Below, piece after piece: positions 47,070-58,829 of a DNA stretch of 64,000 bases (its first letter is position 1; each line of letters begins with the position of its first letter). A model generated the notes under the pieces. That model saw nothing but the letters and a program-made list of their open reading frames with translations. It ran no database searches and was not told the origin of the DNA. Location of the stretch: the NCBI RefSeq assembly GCF_963422355.1, contig NC_085096.1:2051001-2115000 (forward strand), given 5' to 3'. A program made the position numbers and the translations under genes. Origin of the DNA: Corticium candelabrum. Its lineage: Eukaryota; Porifera; Homoscleromorpha; Homosclerophorida; Plakinidae.

Positions 47070-50015
47070 ATGCCGCGAGAACACCATGCTTCAGACCGTT
47101 GCAATGCAATTTGGGTTGCATTGGAAGAGGTTGACAGTAAAAGGTACAGTACAGACAAAGTGCCGAATTACATTGGACCATATGATCATCCAGAGCGCCA
47201 GATCAATCACATCACAGACAACACCGTCCAGAGCGCCAAACACAAAACACATCTGAACCAGAACGCTGGTTCTAAACCGCGCAGAGCGCCGGGCTTCTTG
47301 AACCGCCTAAGACGCCAGGCTCCAAACCAAGTAGAGCTCGCCCAGACTGTAAGGCTGAAGTCGTTTACGTAACCGTACCCCACATTTCCTCCAGAGCTCA
47401 GCCTGCAAGACCCAAATGCAACTCTCAAGCAAGTGGGCACCAAGCCGAAGCACCATGGGCAGATCTGGCTGCCAGTTGCAAAGGCATTCCCCTGACTGTA
47501 TCCGCTGAGGTGCGGACATTGTGTCGGTAGCATTTGCTAGACCAGCGACCCAACATCTGGATCAACCAAGGGGGCATACCCGCAGCTGCAGCAGTTGTTG
47601 CTGCACCGATACGGATGCTATGACCCGTGTAAAGTGTCTCCTCAATGCTGGCTGCATGTAACAGTGAATGTAGACGAGTGGTAAACGATCTGTAAACAAT
47701 CTGCGAGTTAAGTAGGCACCATCAGCATGTCGAAACAATGGCTCACAAAGAGTGCCTTCACAAATTGCCAGAAAATGGTGTTGAGCTCAAACTGCACATA
47801 CAGAATGCCCACATGGACAAATGCAAACGGTGTGGCCCAGATGGAATGGGTCTGTCTTGGAGCTGCACAAAAACACAAGAAAACCATTGCCTGAAGCGGT
47901 AACATCGGAGCGTCAAAAGTCGGTGTCCGAGAAACGTCTCGAGTCAGTCGCTACAAACTCTGTGCAACACCAGAAACCAAAGAAGGCGAGTGTACAAGCC
48001 GACCACATCAGACAAATGTCATAACAGCTCATGACCGATACATTACAAAGTGACTTTTTTAGGCTGGGGAGGACATCCACCGTCATGTCATTGAACAAGT
48101 GTAAGAACCCCCTTTCAATGTGCTCCAGACGGATTCCTGCCAGATAGACCTTGATGGTTGCATAGCTGGCCGACTGTGCAATAAAGGCAGAGAGAAGTCC
48201 ATCATCTGTGCTTCAGAGACAGGGAACGGAGTAAGATGCCCCATCACACAGAATGTAAGGTAGCGCTTGAGGCCGACTTAGTAGCTTCTACGTGTAGATG
48301 CTGCCACCCCTTGCTGCATAAAGTAGTGGGCCTCAGCGGTCAGAGATCCAGGGCAAGCTGCAGAACTGGAGTTGCAACAGGAAGGGCTCGTGGGGCTAGT
48401 TGTCAAAATCTTGTCACTGTGAACGAGACAAGGCATCAGCAATACTGTTATCAGTGCCTGGAACATGTGACAGTCTGATAGCAAAGTTGCCCTTGCTGCT
48501 ATCAGGAACAATCGCCATAAAAGACCCATGATGGCTGGGGAACGGAAACTGCTGCTTTGCCATAAATAGACTATCGTCTGATTGTCGCAATGAAATAAGA
48601 CTCTCTTGCCCTTCCACTGGTCTCCCCATGTTAGAGAGAGGCTATGATGATCGTTGCAAGTTCCTTCCAAGCTATCAGATGGTTGAGTTGTGCTCCAAGC
48701 CATTTACCCAACAGCCAGACATCGCCATACAAAGCACCATAGCCTGTGAGCGAGGCATCAGTGAACAGATTCATGTCCGGCAAGCTCGACCATTCTGAAT
48801 CTAAGAAGAACGAGTGACCATTCCACGTAGGGAGAAAACTGTTCCACCACACCAAATCAAGGCGCGCTTGCTGATTGAGGGTAAGAAAATGCCGAGGCAA
48901 CCTGGCTTTGGTGCTAAGGTTAATGAGGTGTCGCATGAAAAACGGCCTCTGGCACTGCCTTGCATGCAAAGCTCATGGTCCCAAGCAGAGAGAGTAGCTG
49001 ACGCTTCCTGCACTTTTTCCGTTCAAGCCAATCTCAAATGGCAACATGCAATTCCTCTAGTTTATCCGGTGGAAGGCAAATTTCTTGTCGGGGAACATCC
49101 AACTCGATGCCCAGAAATGTCATGATTGATGCTAGACCAACAACCTTCTTCTGGACGAGTAGGACCCCAATGATGTCAAATAGATCACAAACAGTTTGCA
49201 ACAATTTCCCGCACTCTTCTGCAGAAGGCGCAGGCAATGAAAAAATCGTCTAGGTAGTGTATAACATTCACTATACCGCATTCATTAACCAAAATCCAAT
49301 GCAGTGAGTCAGCTAGCCGATTGAATAAGAACGGCACTGAACGTAAACCGAGAGGAAGCCGTTTGTCCAGTAAATTTTCCGTTCCGTTTAAGACCAAGTA
49401 AATTCCAGTCCTCTCACCGGACTGGACAGAGTCGAAAGGCAGGCTTTACGTCAACTTTTGCCATGGCGGCTAATGGACCCAAGCACTGAAAGATGGCGAT
49501 AGCATTGTGGACAGTACTGTATTTTAGACCAAAGTCTTCCTTGGAAATGTAGTCGTTGACACTAGACCCAAATGTGGCCGACAGGTGCATGATTACGTGC
49601 CATGTGCCTCCCTTTTTCGGGACTACGCCTAGACGTGAGCACTGAAAGTTTTCCAAACGTGGTACGTCATAAGGCCCTGCCATGTGTCCGTGATCACATT
49701 CACTCTGTAATTGTTTCTGAACGTTTGGATGGTCATGGGCAGAAGAAAGGTTTGGGTTAATACGGGAAATCCTTGGGCCAGAGAAACCAATAGCACAACC
49801 GTGTGTGACGTCGTGCACTAGAGAGTAAACAAAAGCTGCATCGGGATGGTGTCAACGAAACGTTGCCAAACAGTGAGTATTAATTGGAGTTGACAAATAG
49901 AGTTCGTTAATTGGAGCGTTGGAGGGGACAAGCGGAACAAGGATGTGGTCCCCACAGTTGTTGTTCGAGCAGCAGTGCTTGTACTTGCATGACTCTGCCG
50001 ACTTGTTGCACACAC
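47070..50015 (-). mobile_element. Decayed DIRS-like retrotransposon, right (inverted) copy
   Basis: On the minus strand: a Cys-rich knuckle (CNKSAESCKYKHCC), RT (49818-49034, with GVVPKKGGTWHVIMHLSA and YLDDFF), RNase H (48969-48410, DASLTGYGALYGDVW and ADALSRSQ) and tyrosine recombinase with TGHSIRIGAATT (47634-47581) and a WLIQMLGRW-type region after it. Frameshifts break the reading frame, but the recombinase catalytic box is better kept than in the left copy. The 5' end joins the middle of a death exon directly after GACAAG (50016). Confidence 0.85.
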
Positions 50016-51240
50016 CTTGTCCAATCCGTTTGCCCATTCCTCCAACATTGAACGAGACTGAATGAAAGGTTTACCATACTGAGCTTTAATCTTCTCCGTC
50101 TTTATGATACTAAACATGACTGGTGCTAATCTGGTGGCGAGCTCCTCCCAGTTTACGCCCACTGTACTTGCCACAGCAACTAGATCATCTGGTGCTACCT
50201 TGCTATGTTGTTTAGTGACAGCTCAGGATCTATACACAAATGTATGTAGTCAAGCTGTATTAACACACCATCAAACAGTATTGACACACATCTGTATATA
50301 CAGACATATACGAATCCAATAAGGCTAAAATACTAAAACTCAAGGCAATAAACCATACTTATCTGACTGTCCCTCGACTCTGCACAGAATGAACTTGATG
50401 ATTGTCTGTCTGTGTTGCCTAAAACACAACACATTTGGTTACAGTTTCACTCATACAAACTATCGTTATGACAATATCTCACCTGTACTGACTGCCGTCA
50501 TCTCACATTCTCTTTACTATAAAGAAATGAGCAAATTACATTTACAACGTTCAGACCTTTATTTTAGTGTAGAGTCACATACATTTAAATATTTCATCAG
50601 AATATCTGCCACATCATTTTGATAAATAGCACTGAGAAGTTCGATTAGTTTGCCAACAGTTGCTGATGTTGACTTGCGCATCCATTTCTTCATAACATAC
50701 AGAGTTGGACTTGTGGTTTCTCGAATCTTCGTCTTCATTTCTTCATTTAAAGGACATTGAAGCAGGTCACACCACAAACTCCTCCAGTCGTCACATATTA
50801 TGTCATCTTCTTTATCCATAACTTCAGTTACCCTTAGAAGACATTCCTGAACATGAGTGTCACTCAGAAGATGAGAAATTGGAGTGGTTGACTGTACTGA
50901 ATCACAAATGTGCATATACATCATTGTAAACTCAAGTGTAACACAGCAATACCAAATAGCTTACTTGGACAGAGTCGAAGGCATTGAACCAAACTCTTTC
51001 GTTGCTCAGAATGTAGCAATTTTGTATCAGGTGCCAAGTACATATTAGGCTCCATAAGAATAGCAAACTAAACCAGAAACAAGATGGTAATAAAAGTATT
51101 GTACAGATTCTATAAATTATAACTAACCTCACTGTTTGTAGGAAACCAAGCATGTAGGGTTTCTGAGAGTCTGACTAAATTCCTTGTCCACTGATTTAAC
51201 ATACACGGTTTCTGGCAAATGATTTCATCCTTTCGGAGAC
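50016..51240 (-). pseudogene. Gene E: ANK-ROCO-death 3' fragment interrupted by the DIRS-like element
   Basis: On the minus strand: a short COR tail (51240-51121, with a 4-nt insertion near LDKE), linker exon 51067-50965, an open first death exon 50896-50583 (ECLLRVTEVMDKEDDI, MKKWMRKSTSA), small exons, and the first part of the last death exon (50229-50016, VNWEELATRLAPVMFSII to ANGLDK). It is cut there by the DIRS-like element. It is the inverted equivalent of 31090-32457. Confidence 0.75.
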
Positions 51241-51539
51241 ACAAATTCAGAATATCGAGTACCTGGTCTTTGACTGGATGACTAATGCCTTTTTCTTTAC
51301 GAAATAACTATCCTTAGTCCAGCATAAAAAATCATAAACTATTACAATCCCGTGGGTAGGGTAGTGGGGAAATCTTTAGTTCATACTAGAAGTGATGCTA
51401 CTGCATACTGTTGAGAAATACTTCAACCCAGCATAAGCAACTGCTTGGGTATTCTCGTGTTGCTACGTCCCCAGCCTTTACCAAAGCTGAGTCTGACTGA
51501 GAACAGATTGTCATGTGCCACTCACCCAAACCAAGCTGC
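51241..51539 (-). other. Spacer downstream of gene C, no gene seen
   Basis: Matches 30819-31090 downstream of gene B in inverted orientation. Short pieces resemble the 3' end of MH2 copies (TATGCTGGGTTGAAGTATTT on the minus strand near 51440), i.e. a very decayed MH2 end. Confidence 0.5.
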
Positions 51540-52748
51540 CTAGTCAGAGCGATTGCTTTCCACGTATTTTACAAGATGTTCCCCAAATATTTTGTTGGCT
51601 TGTGCTTGCATGTTGTTCTTCAACAAAACCTCTACCACCAACCCATTAGTAGCTTTCTTGTCCAACTTGTCTGACCATTTCTCTAACATTGCATGAGATT
51701 GATCGAAAGGTTCACTGTGTGACTGTCTAATTTTCTTTCTCTCCAAAACAGTAAACAGATCTGGATCAAGCCGGGCAGAGAATTGTCCCCAATTTCCACT
51801 CACTGCACTTGCTACTTCAACGAGATCCTTGTTGCTCACTTTACAATGTTGTCTGTTTGACAGATTGAGTTCTATGAACAAACAGGTTTACTATGTAAAC
51901 TGTCCATCAAACCAAATTATAGACCAAATACATAAAAGCCAGCAGCACAACATACTTCAGTCCAATACATTCATTCTATTGTACATAATCTGCTTACTTA
52001 CCAGAGGAAGAATAATGAAGTTGAGGAAGTGAGTTGAGTGTAGATTCCATATACTGCCTGTCACAGCCAATAGTGTGCTGACAACAGATGTCTATCAATG
52101 CTCTAACAGTTGCCTCATATTGTTTACATCGACGCCACTCTTCAATCACATGAGTGACTTTCGTGCAATCTGGTTGATCTAGAACATCCTTCATAAGAGT
52201 GTTTCTAACATCCATAAGTGAATAGTCATCACGTTGAAACATCAGCCACCCTAGTTGCAGCGACATCTTAGCCACTTTCTCATATCCAGAAATAAATTGT
52301 ATATCACACTTTGTAACAATTCTATCTAAGCCCTTAGGGTGGCGGTTCTGTTTCAAGTCAGATAGACTTAATGAAGGTTCTTCAACATCTTGTTTGGCAG
52401 CAGAACTTGCAACAGATAAATTGCTGTTAGTAACATGATGTTCCTCCCTTTCCACATCCGCGACACCTTCACTATGGGACACCTGACTGCTGCAGGAAAA
52501 TCCGTTTCCAACCTGAAGAGTTGAAGCTAATTTAAACAAACAAAAACGGTTATAATATGTGTGATACTTCCTGCATGCGTTTATGTTCCTAGTATGTCTT
52601 TCTGTACCTGTAGAACTGCCATTAACACTGCCATGGTCTGGTAAGCTCAATTTGCCATCAGAACTGTGTGTAACAGTTTCTTTAGACTGTTGTGACTGGC
52701 TGGCACGCACCGATCTTTGATGCTGCACATCACTTGCCTTGGTCATGT
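51540..52748 (-). CDS. Gene C exons 9-11: Ser/Gln-rich linker and two C-terminal death-type domains
   Basis: Exon 9 (52748-52608) encodes a linker with [19 protein letters not shown]. Exon 10 (52526-52002) has a death-fold-like helical domain: [39 protein letters not shown], ending [15 protein letters not shown]. Exon 11 (51871-51540) is a death domain like the last exon of gene B ([52 protein letters not shown] stop). Phases are 1-0, 0-... consistently 1 at each border. Confidence 0.75.
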
Positions 52749-54079
52749 CTGCATTGCAACTTGTTTTAGCACAAAGAATAAGAACAACATAATACGTAAG
52801 AAATTACTTGCAATGCTGTTTTCTTGACTAACAGTTGAGACAGTGTCAGATGTTTGTCGAAAAGTAGATGATGGAGAAAGAATACATTGAATACCATTCA
52901 ACACAAAAACTGGAGCAAAATCGGTTACATCATCATCCAACGTTTTATCAAAACCAAAGTCGGTGCTAATATACGGCCTATCCTGGACAACCAAATTTTG
53001 AATTTTTTTATACTGAATGGCCTGATGCAGATTGGAATTCCCCTTTGCTCTCCATCCTTTTGTGCTTGGGGGGATCTCAACAGTCACTTGTAAATCTTCT
53101 TTTTCTTCACAAGTTAACGTCAGCTGTGTGCAATATCTGCATTCTAATTCACAGCCGGTCACTTCTACATCTTTAAAGATCTCATCATGAGGCTTGGGTC
53201 GACATTTTGTAAGAAATAGTTTAACACAAAATTGGTCTGGATTTGGGGTCTTCGATGTATGCAGTGATGCCCAAACTTTAATAAAAGAGGTGCCTTCACA
53301 GCGCAAATCAAACCTACAAAAATAGGAAGTTTCAATGTGAACAAAATCTTCCCAAAGAGTCATTGTCATGTCATTGACCAGGCAAGACTCGTTAACTGAT
53401 GTCAGCTGACAAGAAGATGTAACACTATCATCTGCTGATGCACCACTGTGGTATAGAACTTCAACTTTACTGCTGTCACCATCAATAAACAGATGATGAG
53501 ACATCAAAATTTCAATAGGTTTCTCAAACCTCAGTTCATGTGGAGCGACCTCCAACAAGCTTGTTACAAATTCTGCTCTATCCAATCCAACTGAGTCAAC
53601 AACATGGTAAACTGTAGCTTCAATGCTTGTGTCTGACAGAAGTGCACCCGAAGGAATAAAAATGAACTGCTCATTTTTTGAGCAGCTCAGAAGGCCACCT
53701 TGAATTCCGATTGTTTCCATGATAGAAAATGTCTGAAGTAGTTTGACATACTTGCCATTACCAAGATCTAATTTTATTGCTTTGACTTCAGTCAACTCCA
53801 TTTTGAATTTACCAGAAATGACAGGAACAGGTAGTACGTCATCCAAAGGCTAATGACAAGAAAACAACACTTCAATAGTACCATACATTACATGCAATGT
53901 CTGCAAATGAAAACATTAAAATAACCCACTACTATTAACAGTTAACCAAGTCGAGTTTGGAAACTGTCTGATAAGAACTGCAACCACTTAATGCAACAAT
54001 TAGCATCAAGTAAAATTAAAAGAAAGCTATGCTGTAATCTACATAATAAAGGAGAGCTGTCTGTCTGTCTGTCTGTCTC

Positions 54080-54110
<31 letters not shown>

Positions 54111-54131
54111 GTCTGTCTGTCTGTCTGTCTC

Positions 54132-54162
<31 letters not shown>

Positions 54163-57100
54163 GTCTGTCTGTCTGTCTGTGTATTCGTATGTAAAATCGC
54201 TGCAAGCTAATGTTGCAGGTCACATGGCCTTCATGCACTTTACATTACCTTGCAGTACTGTTTCATGACGTCAGCAGCATCACTTCTGCCAGCTAACTTC
54301 AGTGCATCAATTAGATGCTTAACAGTTGCTTCAGACTGTGATTTCTTGCTGCACCACTGATTCAATAAAACCATAAAGCCTTCTTTCTCATCTCTATGAA
54401 GTTTTATCTCAACTGGACTGTCTAGTAAGTGTGACCAGAGATGATGCCAGTCATCTGCCCTCTCAGTTTGATCTAGAAGGTTGCATACTTCAACAATACC
54501 ATGACTGAAAGGATAAACTAGAAGATCTTTAACTGCAGTTTTTAGAGTCACTAAACACAATAAATTTCATCATTACCAATCTTCAAATAATTGTAAAATT
54601 TAGGCATTAATACAGATATAGAGCTAACAAATAGAATTACTAAAATACTTCAAAACAATAAACCATACCCATCTGGCTATCTCTCGAGTAAACAGAAAAT
54701 GCCCTGGAAGACTGTCTACCTGTATTGTCTAAAACACAACACTCTTGGTTACAGTTTCACTCAAAGACACACCAAAATGACGTCTGACCTGTAGTGACTG
54801 TCCTTATCTTACAGTCTCCTTCCTAAAGATATGAGCAACTTGCATTTATAACGTCCACTTTTCACAGCAGTATAAAGTCACTTACATTTAAGTATTTCAT
54901 CAGAATTTCTGCCACATCATTTCGATAAATAGCAGTAAGTCGTTCAATGAGTTTGCCGACAGTTGCTGATGATGACTTGTGTATCCATTTCTTCAGAACA
55001 AAGTGAGTTGGACTGGTATTTGCAGTTTGTTGAATCTTCATCTTCATTTCACTTAAAGGTCGTTCAAGTAGGTCACACCACAAACTCCTCCAGTCGTCAC
55101 ATATTATGTCCTCTTCTTTATCCATAACTTCAGCTACCTTTTGAAGGCATTCATGAACATGAGTGTCACTCAGAAGATGAGAAATTGGAGTGGTTGACTG
55201 TACTGAATCACAAATGTGCACACACATGACCACAAACTCAAGTGTAACTTGACTATGACAAATAGCTTACTTGTGTATGCTGGAAGACACTGAGCTAAAC
55301 TCTTTTCCTTCCCATAATGTAGCAAGTGTGTATCAGGTAACACATACATGTCAGGCTCCAAAGGGACAGCAAACTGAACACCCAACAACAATCATAATAA
55401 AATAACTAATAACACTTATAAAATGTCAACTACCTCACTGTTTGCAGGAAACCAAGCATGTAAGGTTTCTGAAAGTCTGACTTCCTTGTCCAGTGATTTA
55501 ACATACACGGTTTCTGGTAAATCATTCCATCCTTTCAGAGACACAAATTCAGAATCAGTTCCAATGTGATCTGGATTGTTCCACATGTAACCTAGTTGCA
55601 GCTTTAATCCTGGCATGCCTTGTTGTTTAGCTTCATCAACTGAAGTGACAACAAAATCTTTGACAAGAGCACATACTGCTGGAAGAGGATCCTTGTGGTC
55701 AGTACAGACAATCATCTGCAAACTGTGCTTGTCTAATGAAATCTCCAGCTTGTGGTGGTTATAAACCCTGAAGTAGCCAACATTCTGAAACAATTGTGGC
55801 AAACGACGAAATCGTTTTGCCAATCGAGTGAGTAGACGGTAGAATAAAGGCTTAGGCATACGAATATTACCAGAATGTAAAATAAGAGCAGCAGTCTTAT
55901 GACTGTAGGGTATCTCTGTAGATAACAGTGAAGACTCTTTCTGTAGTAAGCAAGGCACAAAATATGCTTGACACTGTGACTTGTCTTCATTTTCAATAGA
56001 CTGGAATTTCAAGTTGACGTAATCCTGTTGATCACTGGAAAATTCCAAACTGTTGGCATCCAGTCCAAGATATGGACACATCAAGTCATAATACTTCAGA
56101 AGTGACTTGATGATGCTACGACACGACAAGTCTGGTAACAAGTAGTCGAGACATTCTTGTGTCATGATACCTGTCTCTGCACAACGTGCCATATCCCTCT
56201 TCCACATCGAGGGAACAGCTGTGTGAATGGTCACCACCTTTTCTAGTTGAGACATCAGCCACTCAACATCTAGAACGACTTCTTTCTCTGCAGTCTTTAA
56301 AGCTTTTGGATGATAAAGAACAACAGCACGATTGCTCAGATACTGCAGCAATACCATGAACTCTTCTTTGGTCTTGATACCGCCAACTCTTTGGGCAAGT
56401 TGCAGCAACTCGTCTACAGACACGACCTTTCTTGTCGTCTCATCTTCTTTCAACTGGTGAAGCTCTTCTTTAAATCGAAGCCACGTCATTGGAAGCTTGT
56501 CGTGTTTTGCCACCTGACGTGCTACCTCTTCTGTCTTTTGACACAGCAACTGTACTTGTGGATCTACAGCACCACTGTCTGCATTCGTCATCGAGTTATC
56601 GACATAGAAACACATTCTGTCTTTAGATGCCCATATGATGTGCTCTGACAGCTCTGTGTCTTGCAGTTTCTTCTTCATGAATTCGTCTTGCTTCTCCAAC
56701 TTCCCTTCCTCTTTTCTTAGTACATCAGCGTGTGTACCAACAAGGAAGATTCCAGGTGATCGTATGCCTACATTCTCAAATATCATGAAATATGACGGCT
56801 CCGCTTCCATAATGTGAATGGCTGATATCCATTCTTCAACTCGTTCGTAGTTTGTAGCATCAGCTATGTCACCCATGTAAACTACTTCGCCATCAAGTTT
56901 ACGAAATACCGATGCCGTCTGGCTACCCAATGGTTGAGAAGCATCAAACACCACATAGTAGAAAGCAGCTCGAGAGAGGAAAAGCTGATGTGTTGTGTAA
57001 AACACATGCTGACCGGCATAATCTAAAATGGTGACCATGATTTCATCTTTGGCCTTCCGAAGAGATTCACTATTTCTCAGATAGTCGGTCACTCTTCTTT

Positions 57101-58352
57101 TGATGCCTTCGGGTATATCCTTTGACTCATTAGCCTTGCTCTCACTATTACCAGAAACTGCTGCCGAGCCTGAACACTGTGACTGACCACGTGGCTCTTT
57201 CAATTTAGATTTCTTCCTTCGTTTTGATTGTGGCTGATGTTGCTGTGTATCTGTAGATGTCGAAGACTGCACATCTGAGGAGAATTGTGAACTTAGTTGA
57301 TAAGTTCTCTTTCTCTTCTTTCTGCTCGTCACCGTCTGACGAGATTGTCGTGATGGTCGTTTATCAGATGTCTTCATCTTACTTGCTTTCTTCTTCCTTC
57401 TTCTTTTTCTTCTTCGTACATTTCCTATTTCCTTTGTTTCACTCTTTTCTGAACTATCAGTATCAACGGCTACTACTACAGTCTCTGAACTAAAACCTGC
57501 TACTGATTCTACTTGTGCTTCAACATTGTCTCTTGCACTACCTGAACTACAACACATCTCTGTTGATCGTTCTCTTGTCTCTCTGTCTTCACCAGTTACA
57601 TCACCACTCACATGTGCACTCTCATCATTTAACTCCAAAGATTCTGAAAGTTGTCGGTCATTACTGACCTCTTCTAACCTCATAGCAACAGGCTGCTCAA
57701 GTACGTTGTCACCACCGTTCATTGACATATCATCTGATTGCTCGTCTCTTTGCCCATCAGTGGAACTTGCTATTGCCATCAGCTTTGAACTGGACTTCAC
57801 TGATGTCTTACTATTTTGTTTCCTTGTGCTCGTCTTCTTGTCTCTTGCCAATGTCAAAAACTTATCTTTTTCTTCTGGTCTATTAAAAGCCTCTGCCATA
57901 ACTGCCGTGATGTTCTTGTCGTACAGATCTCTGTAACGTTCACTGGTGACAGGAACAGTCCAGTTACGTGCTTCTTTCATGATAATGCGACTCATTGGAA
58001 TGACACCTCTTGTGCTCGGCTCATACTGGTCAAACTTCATGAGAGTGATCGACTTTGTCAAACTTGTCTTTCCAGCACCATCACGACCGACAACATCAAC
58101 ACGCAAAAATACAGTCACTGCATTTTCTTCATTGCATGCGGCATCATAGATACGCATTGCTGCTTCTCCTTGAGATACAATCTCTTCAGGATAAGAAGCT
58201 AGAATAGAAGAAAGAAAGCACCATCATGGAGAGTAATATGTAAGTTAGAATGTAGCATGTGTTGACTAATGTCACTAAAAATGTCACAACAGTTTCCTGT
58301 TTTTTTTCTGTTCACATGAATGCTTGCCTTCCTGCCTAAATGTGTTTAAGCT

Positions 58353-58403
<51 letters not shown>

Positions 58404-58757
58404 CATCTGTGGCTCAATTGGTTAGAGAGCACATTTGGAGAATGGCCACATCCGGGACCTTTGGATTAGGGGTTCAAGCATGGAAAGGGCACAGGCGTAA
58501 TTCCCTTTGGCAAGGAACTCACCTGCAATTGCCTCTCTCAAATCAGGAGTATAAATGAGTACCTGGTCATTGACTGGGGGTAGACAAGACCGCTGGCTTG
58601 GCAGAACACCACGTATGCTCGAGTGTCCAGCCAGTCATCCCCCCAGGAGGAGAAGCAAGCTGGTCATATGACCGTGTATTTGCTACTACTTGCACAACAG
58701 AGCGTAAAACTTCTGCAATGCTGTAGCCCATAGTGGGTATTGGTAGAATTCCATGTT

Positions 58758-58829
<72 letters not shown>

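Noticed and set aside
58404-58480. Possible tRNA gene
   Set aside because: A and B boxes are present, but the acceptor stem does not close and the body continues for 280 bases, so a tRNA-derived SINE is the better reading.
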